A DNA stretch of 64,000 nt from Sacculina carcini (lineage: Eukaryota > Arthropoda > Thecostraca > Sacculinidae), in assembly GCA_916048095.2 (NCBI GenBank), contig OU696576.1, positions 1,839,501 to 1,903,500 of the forward strand, in the 5' to 3' direction. Below the pieces are notes generated by a model that was not told the origin of the DNA, did not search any database, and worked only from the letters and a program-made list of their open reading frames with translations. Both the position numbers and the translations under genes were made by a program. The stretch's first letter is position 1. Each line of letters begins with the position of its first letter. Below, in pieces: positions 10,739 through 36,679 of this stretch.

Positions 10739-12179
10739 CCAGACTGTGCGAACGAGACACACGCACAGATGAAATAGAACGGCCGGTAGGATACACAGAG
10801 GAGAAGCAGCAGATGAAAATAGCTGAATAAGGCCAGAATGTGCTGCAGCCGCAAGACGATATGTAGAAAAGCACACACTCGCAGAGTCACATCTAAAAAA
10901 ACAGCCGATATGAATCAGTAGCGAAATCTAGTAAGATTCCAATGAGTGACAACTTTGTTCAGTAGCACGTAGACGGTTGAGTGGACATGTTTATAACGGA
11001 CACACTATATGTTTGAGAGTAAACATAACTGGAAGAAACGGACATAAAAATAGACAAACAAGACGCTTCCTTATCGTCAGTGTTTGCAAGCAGTGATAAA
11101 TTTAAGCCCGTATGGACTAGCACACAAAACATTATATGCATGTTGGTCATCCTTATCAACAAAGCACTAAACTAACCACATACCACATATTTATATAGTA
11201 TTGTCAAGCAGTCGAAAATCTACGCCGATAACTAGGCAAATCCACAAATTGACACTAATTGAAATTCAACATGAGTCTACTTTGTATTGTAAACAAATGC
11301 ACACAGGCAAATACGTAAAACGAACCCTGGGCGATCCAACTACATCACCAATTCATCCGAATGTATAGTTTATACTACCCTTAGCGCAAATACGTCAGCT
11401 TAAGATATCTTCCAGCACACGATTTGGATTTAATCAAGTATGCGATAAACTACAGCTAATCCAAATTTTGCTCATGTTAGAAAAAATGTGCATAACCCCG
11501 AACAAAAAGAAGCTGCACAAATCAACACAAATTAAATCCGAATCACAAGTGAGGCAACGGAATGCCCAGGGGGAAATGTCGTCCGATATTTCCGTGGTCA
11601 ATTAAAGGGACAAGCGCATCGCAAATTTACCAAAATATATACATACCGCAATAACAACACCTGTGGGATGTGAAACTAGAGGAGACTGTAATTCTTAATT
11701 AACGATGCCAGTTGATTGGATTTATCTGAGTGATGCCAAAGTCAAAAAATATTTTTATGTTGATTATCTGCTTAGCGAAATGGACAGACACGAATGTACG
11801 CTAAATTCATAGCTCGCTTAGCATTGGTATTACTTATCACTTAGATAAATAACAGCAACGCCAGTGGGCATTGTGCAGCAACGCTCGTGGACAATATATG
11901 CACGAAGTGTTAAATTGTCGCTGTTGTCCTCATAAATAATTTATTCATAATATGGGTACATCAAATAAAATTTCATAACAAATCAATTAAATCTCAATTA
12001 AATTTTTGTATATTCATAATTCAGTCAAATACCAGTACAATGAATACTCGATGATTAGTATAGTGCATACTCGGTCTCTTACTACTTGTTTTTGTTTATT
12101 TACAGCTTAATAGTCATTCGTTTAGTTTGTTTTTTGCGACTAGTAATGGACCGTTGTGTTTTGTTCCATATTAGGTAAT
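10695..12179. promoter_or_regulatory. shared upstream region of BTB-BEN and MICU3-like genes
   Basis: The two genes are head-to-head, with start codons about 1.5 kb apart. The interval is mostly AT-rich. A (CA)n tract at about 10,700-10,735 lies in the BTB-BEN leader. I see no TATA box or known motif that I could assign with confidence. Non-coding first exons could lie here. Calling it bidirectional is inference from the layout. Confidence 0.4.
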
Positions 12180-28731
<16,552 letters not shown>

Positions 28732-29551
28732 AGTCATCTTCATACGACGTTTTCTTCGTTTCTCGACCATTTACAATTTTGTCGTTAGTACAATTATCCG
28801 CTAGTCGCGTGCGTTGATGAGGTTTGCTGTGAAATTTTCGTGTGTCGCAGCCTGTTTTTCGTCTTACCGCTTTCCAGTTGTATTTGCTATTATGCTGATC
28901 AAATTATTCTGCTTGTGTGTGCGCGATATTTTGTCAATAGTGACGTTTGGTTGCAGCTCAATTGCAATGAAGATCAATGCATTCCGGATGTGCTTTCTCA
29001 TCTTTTTTCGATGTGGCACGACGCGCTTTCACACTAGTCGTTTATGATCAACTTATTCATACGCATTTATGTTTGTTAAATTTTCTTCTGGTGTTAGTTG
29101 GCCGTTTTCTCTCATAATATTGACGATATATGTGCATTTATCTGCGGAATGCAATTTGATTGCTGCCGCAAAAGTGTTTGGCTTTTTTACTTTTCGGACA
29201 TTTTATTCTTGTGTTTGCTTTACACTGTATAATTTTCACGTATGGAACTTGGTGCTATTCGATCTTCGCGCAAAATCAGCTAGAATTAGGGTTGCATTAA
29301 TAGAAAAAATGGCTGCTAATGCAAATAGTGGAGATGCAAATGTTATGCATGTTTTTCAATGATAGTTGAATATACGGACATTGAAACAATTTGGAAATAC
29401 CGGTGTTTGGTAATCACGTGAAATGCAAGATGCATTTTATGCTAATTATTATTAGCTTTTCTGGACGCACGACTGTGTGTGTTTGTGTTTTGTCAATGAA
29501 TTGTGGCGAACCCGGTGATTTAGTGCCATTTCACGGTCGCGTACACACACG

Positions 29552-30787
29552 ATGGCTCGCTATGCACCCACAAGCGTGCAGACCATGGTCTTCAAGGCTG
29601 AGTGGTATGATCCCCGAGCCTCGATCACTCGTGACTTTATCATCACATATCACATTGAGAACGAGACCACCGAGATATTCGACAAGCGCACAAATCGCCT
29701 GTTTCTGAGGAGGACGCGCGTGCCGGGAGTGCGCTACGAGCAAATGTTTCTCGGCAACACGATCAGCGTGTATGGCCGCAACATCCGCTTGACAGCCTAC
29801 GCTACCGAAGATACAGAGAAGCTACTGCGCCAACACGACCAAATGGGCTTTGTTTTGATCAAACCAGGGGCCGTTGCAAGGAGTGGTCGCATTTTGGCGT
29901 CGCTGGAAGAGCAAAATCTTCGCGTTCATCGTTTGCGCATGGTGCAGTTGAAGAGAAAGGAGGCGTGTGAGTTTCTCAGTCGCATTGGTCAACAGGATAG
30001 TCTTGTTAGTGACGTGGAGGAGTTGTGTACGTCAGCGTGTGTCCTGGCAGTGGTCGTGGGAGATGATGCACTGACATGCGTTCATCGAGCCATGTCGACC
30101 AACAGCGACGATCCAGCCGCGAATCTTGCTAGTCGTGACCAAGAGTCTTGCGAGTGTGAGGCGCGTGATAAGTCTCACGCTCATTCCGACGTGGCCGAGG
30201 AAGTGCAGGCCAGTGGCGAGCGCCGACATTGTCCAGACGTCTACGTGTCGGCCGACTGCGAAACATTTGCCTCCGATATCGAGTTATTTTTTCCGAACGA
30301 CTCGCAGGGTCCTGCCAGTTCGGTTTGCATGGGAGAGGACGGCACATGTTGCGTCGTACTGCCCCACGTGGTAACTAGCCGTCGTCTCGGGCGTCTGCTG
30401 GAGTCGATTGAGACCAGCCGAGTGCTGCGAATCACGGGCATGGAGATGATGACTCTGAGCGCGAGCCAGCGTGACAAATTGACGTCTGTGTACCGCGGGG
30501 TGTTGCCGGACTTCGGTCGCCTGATATTTCAGCTGACCTCCGGCTCACTGGTGGCTCTGGAGCTGACCAAAACGGCTGGGAGCTGCGCGATGGATCCCGA
30601 AGAGGCACTGCGGCAGCTGTCGGGACCTAGTGATCCGCAGCTGGCGGTCAAAATCAGTCCCGATTCTTTGCGGGCTCGCTTTAGCCAAGATGCAGCCGCC
30701 AATGCGGTCTACTGCACCGTATTTCGCGAACAAAGTCTCGTTGATCGAAACATGTTCTTTCAAGGTTTCCGGCCGTTCTCAGACTAG
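29552..30787 (+). CDS. NME7: NME7-like protein, intronless, catalytic histidines replaced
   Basis: A single 411-codon frame from ATG 29,552 to TAG 30,787. Residues about 12-95 form a DM10 domain (FKAEWYDPRASITRDF, RLFLRRTRVPG, FLGNTISVYGR), and two nucleoside-diphosphate-kinase-like domains follow (about 105-245 and 265-411), the layout of NME7, a ciliary/centrosomal and gamma-tubulin-associated protein. In the family, the phosphate-carrying His lies in NAAHG (domain A) and NAVHC (domain B). Here domain A aligns with Ala234 (ADCETFAS) and domain B reads NAVYC, with Tyr387; the domain B nucleotide-site KPH is LPH. The product is therefore probably not a kinase. Domain A is also diverged, with an acidic/His-rich insert (about 190-225). 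The lack of introns beside an 11-exon gene suggests a retrocopy or intron loss. Confidence 0.85.
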   Translation: MARYAPTSVQTMVFKAEWYDPRASITRDFIITYHIENETTEIFDKRTNRLFLRRTRVPGVRYEQMFLGNTISVYGRNIRLTAYATEDTEKLLRQHDQMGFVLIKPGAVARSGRILASLEEQNLRVHRLRMVQLKRKEACEFLSRIGQQDSLVSDVEELCTSACVLAVVVGDDALTCVHRAMSTNSDDPAANLASRDQESCECEARDKSHAHSDVAEEVQASGERRHCPDVYVSADCETFASDIELFFPNDSQGPASSVCMGEDGTCCVVLPHVVTSRRLGRLLESIETSRVLRITGMEMMTLSASQRDKLTSVYRGVLPDFGRLIFQLTSGSLVALELTKTAGSCAMDPEEALRQLSGPSDPQLAVKISPDSLRARFSQDAAANAVYCTVFREQSLVDRNMFFQGFRPFSD

Positions 30788-30991
30788 ATCGAGCGGGGAA
30801 ATGTCACTGGTTCAGCTATATTTCACTGTGAGTGGGATGAAATTACATGAGAACAGGAATTTCCAAAACGTTTGGACAGAAATCAACATCAACTCTCGTT
30901 GTTGACTGAAGTGTTCTCGATATTTCGCTTGTGACGTTTGTACCAATTTGGCTATGTTCCTATGTGGAAACCGAATATTTTATCATGTAAT

Positions 30992-30997
30992 AATAAA
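30992..30997 (+). terminator. candidate polyadenylation signal of the NME7-like gene
   Basis: AATAAA lies 205 bases after the stop codon of the NME7-like gene. No other AATAAA is closer on the plus strand. The cleavage site is not determined. Confidence 0.5.
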
Positions 30998-30999
30998 TT

Positions 31000-31366
31000 G
31001 ATCGATTGAAGAGCCCGACGGATTGTAGTTTGTTGCTTATTACACTGGCCTGCGTTTCAAAACTTTTTTCAAAAGGTCGGAGGTTTCTCAGCTGTTTTTA
31101 TACAAGTTTCGTGGGCTGAATTCGAAAAAGTTATCCATTTTAATCGATTAGCTCGAGTTTTCACACTATGTCAAGGATAACAGCTCACACACTGATGTAT
31201 TAATATGCATATTGGAGTGGGCATATTGATACATTTTGCCCCAAGGCTGGAGATTTCTCAGCTGTTCTAATAGAAGCTGTTCTAATCGATGTTAATCATT
31301 ATTAACATCGATTCATGCGTTTATCACTGTACTCGTGAGAGTGGTGGCGCCAGGATTTTCCCGGTG
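31000..31366. other. intergenic stretch, no gene seen
   Basis: AT-rich sequence between the NME7-like gene and the repeats starting at 31,375. It contains a partial duplication (GAGATTTCTCAGCTGTT and GAGGTTTCTCAGCTGTT at about 31,250 and 31,080) and a short palindrome around GATGTTAATCATTATTAACATC (31,288-31,309). Confidence 0.5.
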
Positions 31367-31374
31367 TTGATTTG

Positions 31375-31648
31375 CAGAGCCGTTACGAGGAATTATGCCC
31401 CCCTGCCCCCCCGAAGGCAACACTTGGGGCCCCCATTATAAATAAATCACCAAATAATGAATGTATATATTATTCATAATCACATAATACAAGCTCAGGT
31501 GAAAACATCTGAGCAGAAAGGTAAAAGCTATACATAATAAATATGATACATTTTAATATCATACGTGAAGCAACGGGGCCCCTCAACATTCCGGGCCCCC
31601 CTCCACCTCTCCCGGCCGGGGGTCCGGGGGGCGGCTTCTACGGCTCTG
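31375..31648 (+). mobile_element. hAT-type MITE (CAGAGCCGT family), copy 3, best preserved
   Basis: Bounded by a perfect 8-bp duplication TTGATTTG (31,367-31,374 and 31,649-31,656). Ends CAGAGCCGTTACGAGG and CTTCTACGGCTCTG. 274 bp, non-coding, with GGGCCCC-rich ends and an AT-rich centre. This copy defines the family and its hAT nature. Confidence 0.92.
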
Positions 31649-31813
31649 TTGATTTGGTTGAAATGGATTTAGGGGTTGAAATTTCCGGGGTTGAAATGGC
31701 GTTAGGCAAAACGATGCGAGATCATGGCGACACATGAGGAACTACACTCGAAATGTTCGTGGTCAGGATTTTTCGGGGGGTTCAGGGGGGCTTATCACAT
31801 TTTTCGCGGGGTC

Positions 31814-31966
31814 TGTAGGCACCACGCGCCTGGCGCAAGCAGTATTGTGACCGCGCGTGCTTGTGTGTACGTGTGTGTAAGCTCAACCAGTTCCGGATCA
31901 TTCGCTTGTCAAGAGTTGTGGCGATAATACACGGCTAGTGTTCCTACCGTATTTGCGTTCGCTAAA
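31814..31966 (+). repeat. Gypsy-2 5' LTR (short form)
   Basis: 153 bp, matching the 3' LTR except that a 37-bp block is absent. The block is bounded by GCGCGTG repeats in the longer copy, which suggests slippage between direct repeats. Confidence 0.85.
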
Positions 31967-31967
31967 G

Positions 31968-32003
31968 TGCCTTTTCTTGCTCGTAATGGAGCAAGAAAAG
32001 GCA
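31968..32003 (+). repeat. perfect 15-bp hairpin at Gypsy-2 LTR/gag junction
   Basis: TGCCTTTTCTTGCTC (31,968-31,982), loop GTAATG, then the exact complement (31,989-32,003). It occupies the place of the primer-binding site and overlaps the gag start codon at 31,986. See findings. Confidence 0.95.
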
Positions 32004-32834
32004 TTACAGCAAGATAAGCAAGAAACGCCATGCTCGTGTCATGCAGCAGAGCAGTCTTGCTCAGGGATCAAAGTGGAATTACCAATGTTCGATGAGTCGG
32101 ATATTGACACATGGCTGGCCATGTGCGAAAATCTTTTGGCAGACGGCGGCATCACGACCCAATCAACAAAGATGCCGAAGGTGTTGGCCAGACTGCCCGC
32201 CTGCCAGTTCAGGATCGTCAAAGACATTGCCACAGCGAAACCCCTAGCAAATGATTGCTATACGCAGCTGTGCAGCCTGCTGCGCCAACGCTTACAGTTG
32301 TCGGCGGCCGAGCGTTTGAGACGTTTGCTCAGTATTTCGAGCGAACTTGGTTCACGCATGCCCTCACAGCTGTACAGTGACATCGAAGCGTTGTATCCGA
32401 GTGATACAAAACACGACATCATCGTGGAGTTTTTCCTCGCCCGGATGCCTGAAGCGCTGCGGCTGCTGTGTCGTGAGTGACTGAAGACCATGTCGCTGGT
32501 TGAGGTAGCAGTGCGCGCCGACAGCCACCTGCAACCCAGTCTAGAAGCCGCGGCAGTGTCCCTCCAGCGCACTGCGCTGGCAACAGAAGGTAATTCGGCC
32601 GAGGAAGTGACAGCGACTGTTTTAGCAATGCAGCGAAGCAGACGCAAACCAGCAGTCGTTCGCAGAGAGCCGGTCGCACATGAGCAGGGACAATCGGCGT
32701 CGGAAACCAGGGCGTACATCAGTCGCTGGTGCAGATATCACCGCCAGTGGGGCCCGGCAGCCCGCAAATGCACCAGTCCGTGCTCGTTCACATCGGACGT
32801 GTCGGGAAACGCGTTCGGCAGCCGGCAGCAGTGA
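31986..32834 (+). pseudogene. Gypsy-2 gag, one premature stop
   Basis: From the ATG at 31,986 the frame runs to a TGA at 32,478-32,480 and continues in the same frame to 32,834. The Gypsy-3 gag has Trp at the stop position (CRDWL against CRE-stop-L), so this is a TGG to TGA change. It includes ELPMFDESDIDTW near the start and a C-terminal zinc motif WCRYHRQWGPAARKC followed by Cys. Gag forms the particle shell in this family. Confidence 0.85.
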
Positions 32835-34015
32835 CACTGACCGGTTGCGACTCCGATTGCCACCTGCTTCACGTCGTCGACCGCACGGGCCGACGCTACC
32901 TGGTAGACAGCGGCAGTGAAATGTCTTTGATACCGGCATCGAAAGCACAGTCTTCCCCACTCAGCAGGCCGTTGTTAAGCGCTGCTAACGGCTCCAAGAT
33001 CGAGGTGTACCAGACGGACTTTCCTGTCGACGTTGATCTTGGCCTCGGTCGCGTGTACAAATTCAAATTCCTTGTGGCAGCGGTCCCATCACCAATACTG
33101 GGCGCCGACTTTCTCAGGGAATTTGGCCTAGTGGTCGATATGCGCAACAAACGTCTCACATACAGTGCGACTTATCTGTCCACTCGCAACGAGCAGCCTG
33201 CCACGCGCCCTCACCCAGCATGGGCGCACGTCAGCGCAGTACGTCAACCGAACACGGACGGCGCCGGCTTCGAGAATGTGCGAACATCGGTGGACTTCAT
33301 TCGACTCTGCGAGCTCCTCACGGGTTTCCCCGTCATTAACGTACCTGAAGTTGAACATCGCATATACACGAAAGGTGCTCCAGTGTACGCTCGACCTCCG
33401 CGACTGATGCCAGGCAAGCTCACCGCGGCCAAGCAGGAGCTGAAGGTGCTGCTGGAGCGAGGTATCGTCGTCCCCTCATCCTCACCCTGTGCCAGCCCCA
33501 TACATCTGGTGCCGAAAGACGGTGGTAAAGCTTACCATATGGTGGGCTGTTATGAGCGGCTTAACGCAGTCACAACATCCGACATGTACCCCATTCCACA
33601 CATCCGGGAATTCGCCGACACACTAGATGGTGCACAGGTTTTCAGCAAACTAGATCTTGCGCGGGCATATGCGCAGATTCCGGTCGCGAAACGAGACCAG
33701 GTCAAAACGGCGATTACAACGCCACTCGGCTTGTTCCAGTACACACGCATGCCTTTTGGCCTGTGCAATTCAGCGCAGACTTTTCAGCGGCTGATTGACT
33801 CTGTGCTGCGGGGCATACCGAGGGTGTACGCCTATATAGACGACATCATGGTCTACTCTCCAGACGAAGACACGCACCGCAATGATCTAGCAGAAATCTT
33901 CAGAAGACTCTCGCAGGCGGGATTAGTCGTCAAACCGGAGAAGTGCGTGTTCGGTCGCAAGCAACTTCAATTTCTCGGGCTGGAGATTTCGGACAGCGGC
34001 ACGCCCTCTCCCTGA
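32729..34015 (+). pseudogene. Gypsy-2 protease and reverse transcriptase
   Basis: The frame is -1 relative to gag and overlaps its end, implying -1 frameshifting as in many Gypsy elements. The protease active site is YLVDSGSEMSL. RT shows FSKLDLARAYAQIPV, MPFGLCNSAQTFQRLID and the catalytic YIDDIMVYS. It ends at a frameshift just before 34,015. Confidence 0.88.
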
Positions 34016-34019
34016 CAAA

Positions 34020-34662
34020 GTGACTGATCTCTGTGCCATGCGGGAGCCCCGAGACGTAAAAGAGTGCCGCCGCTTCATTGGCATGGTCAACTTTTTTCAT
34101 AGGTTTGTACCAGGACTCGCGACCAAGATACATCCTCTGCACACGGCCGTCAACAAGAGTGCACGGCAGTTTCAATGGAACGCGGCGCAATCTGGCCCTT
34201 TCAACGAAGCCAAAGCGGCACTCGCTGCCGCTTCTCAGCTCTCATACCCACGATAGAACGCCGCTACACAAGTCTTGTTAGACGCGTCGGACACAGCCGT
34301 GGGAGCCGTCATACAGCAGTATCAAGACGGCAGGTGGGTCCCGCTGGCCTACCATTCCCGTGTAATCGCCGCCTCAGAGAAAATGGAGCACCGGTGACAA
34401 AGAGCTCTACGCAATCTTCAGTGCTGTCAAACGCTTCAGGCACCTGCTCGAGGGACGTCCTGATCTCAGCCTGTTGACTGATCACAAACCGCTTGTTTAC
34501 GCTTTTACTAGTTCAGCGGAGAAATCACCCCGCGTCCAGCGCCAGCTCGCGTATATAAGCGAGTTTTCAACCGACGTCAGACACGTTCCGGGCGTCAAAA
34601 ACACCGCTGCCGACTGTCTCAGCGGGTCATTCCACGTCACGCAGACATCAAACATGACTTGA
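34020..34662 (+). pseudogene. Gypsy-2 connection and RNase H, frame-broken
   Basis: Pieces in several frames: CRRFIGMVNFFHRFVPG, DASDTAVGAV, WVPLAYHSR and TDHKPLVYAFTSS. They match the Gypsy-3 RNase H in order, but with a stop after SQLSYPR and at least two frameshifts. Confidence 0.8.
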
Positions 34663-34699
34663 GAACAGAGTCTGGACCTCAAGAGGCTCGCATTCGCTC

Positions 34700-35647
34700 A
34701 ACGGGACGATCCAGAGGTGAACGTCTTGGTAGACAGTCCGTCATTGTCGGTAGAGCGGCGTCCAGTTGGTCTACTGGTATCCACCTCGACGGGGATCGAT
34801 CGGCCGCTGGTACCTTGCAGCATGCAGCGGGAAATCTTTGATGCTTTTTACAGTTTGCATCATCCCAGCGCACGGGCCACTCGCCGGCTCGCTGCCAGAA
34901 GTGAACGGTTTTAAATACCTGTTCACAATAGTAGACCGTTTCACCCGACATCCGGATGATGTGCCCCTGAAAGATATTACGTCATTAAGCTGCGCCCAAG
35001 CACTGCTCGGTTGGATATGACGTTTTGGCCTTTGTTTGAACATATCATCTGACCGGGGCGCACAGTTTGTTTCTGAGCTGTGGAGAGAGCTGTGGACAAT
35101 TATGGGCGTGCAGCTGTTGACGACGTGCGCATACATGCCGCAGAAAAACGGCATCATAGAGTGTGTGCATCGTCAGCTGAAGGCATCTCTCACGGCTGCC
35201 CCGCAGCACAATACCGACTGGCCATCCGCGTTGCCGATAGTGCTCATGGGTCTTAGAGCAGCACACAAGCCCAACTTGAAGTCCTCGCCGGCAGAGTTGG
35301 TGTTCGGCGAGCCGCTCCGTCTACCGGGGCAGTTCTTCCAGCAGTCGTCGCCGCAGCAGCAGCCAGTCACTGAAACAGCTCGACATCTGACCACCACCAT
35401 GTCTCGTCTTCGTCCACTCCCCACCGCCTGGCACAACCGCTACGAACACAACCGGCCGTTTGTTTCCTCCGAACTGTCGAAGGCGACTCACGTGTTTGTG
35501 CGGGTCGACGGCTATAGAGCGCCGCTGACTCCACCGTATCAGGGCCCCTTCACGGCACTCAGCCGAGGCGACAAGGCATACGTGGTGGATCGTGGCGGTC
35601 GCAGAGACACGGTGTCGGTGGACAGACTGAAGCCGGCTTACGTGTAA
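34700..35647 (+). pseudogene. Gypsy-2 integrase with internal deletion
   Basis: The zinc-region start HHPSARATRR is followed almost at once by SLPEVNGFKYLFTIVDRFTRHP; Gypsy-3 has about 60 more codons here, carrying the two Cys ligands and the first catalytic Asp. After a stop at 35,018-35,020, the second Asp (SSDRGAQFVSELW) and the Glu region (MPQKNGIIECVHRQLKASL) are present to a stop at 35,647. Confidence 0.85.
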
Positions 35648-35970
35648 AGGGGCGAAAGTACGTCTCCGCCGGAGGCACCCGCCCCGGGACCTGTTCAGAC
35701 GCCGTCAGTCTCGCCGCGCCGGATTGTGTGGTCCCGTAGAGACCGACCGGTACGCTCTCCAGTGCGTTACCGGTAAAGTCGATCAATTTTTGTGTATGAT
35801 GCATGTTAAGGTTAGGGTAATAGTGCAATAATTTGTGTTCTCTTATATATATATACTGGTGTTTTACGTTGTAGATCTTCGTTGTTCAACCGTGTATTAT
35901 TGATTCAGCTGTGTATTTTCATGATTGTTCTATGCGTATCTAAATATTTTTATCGTTGCTGCGCACGTGA

Positions 35971-36173
35971 GGGGGGGGGGGGCTGTAGGCACCACGCGCC
36001 TGGCGCAAGCAGTATTGTGACCGCGCGTGACCCGTGGGGTCAACGACCGATAGTTTAGCGCGCGTGCTTGTGTGTGCGTGTGTGTAAGCTCAACCAGTGC
36101 CGGATCATTCGCTTGTCAAGAGTTGTGGCGATAATACACGGCTAGTGTTCCTACCGTATTTGCGTTCGCTACA
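35971..36173 (+). repeat. Gypsy-2 poly-G tract and 3' LTR (long form)
   Basis: Twelve Gs (35,971-35,982) and a C precede the LTR at 35,984, which is 190 bp and contains the 37-bp block missing from the 5' copy. The G run is in the polypurine-tract position. Confidence 0.88.
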
Positions 36174-36660
36174 TGCCTTAGTCTTTCCAAGCCCATAGTT
36201 GGCCCCACCACTATCGCACAGATATCGAATGTAAAGTAGCGTTGTGACCAATGAAGTGCGCCCTTAAGGTATAAATAATATATTTAATGAATAACACGTT
36301 TTTATTTGAAAAATGACATTTTCGGTTTGTAACATTTTTAGTTTTATCTTGTATTCAGACGTTAAAGAAAATATTGTGTATACCCATTTTGAATACAAAA
36401 ATGGGTAAGCTATGCCATGTAGAAGGTTTGTAAACATGTAAACCGTGTGTTGCGCGTTGGTGAGGTGTCGTGCGAGTATCGTTTATCTGTCGAGGTTTAT
36501 AAGTTTTGTTTGATTGTAAATTTTTTTGCTCAAGGGTGTCAAATTTATTACGATTATTCTATTTCAGTGTGCACTTGCGCCCACCCACTTTTGTAAACTA
36601 TGTTGTTTTTTCTGACTAAATAAGCATGAACTTGTATAATCAAATGTTTAAAAAACACAT
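36174..36660. other. AT-rich stretch without recognised gene
   Basis: No exon or clear repeat border seen between the Gypsy-2 LTR and the readable start of LINE A near 36,680. It may be unalignable LINE A 5' sequence. Confidence 0.4.
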
Positions 36661-36679
36661 ATTCGTTTGATATATTCGC

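Larger units (their letters stand above)
31814..36173 (+). mobile_element. Gypsy-2 LTR retrotransposon
   Basis: LTRs start TGTAGGCACCACGCGCC and end near CGTTCGCTA(C)A. Between them are gag, protease, RT, RNase H and integrase of the same lineage as Gypsy-3 (44,739-49,368), with the same gag zinc motif and the same gag-pol frame relation. The 3' LTR follows twelve Gs and a C. The element carries a stop in gag, frame breaks after RT and in RNase H, and a deletion in integrase. No target duplication was found, so one flank may be rearranged. Confidence 0.9.

Noticed and set aside
12156..12179. ATG at 12,156 as the MICU3-like start
   Set aside because: Possible and in frame, but the ATG at 12,180 gives a presequence-like start directly; kept only as an alternative.
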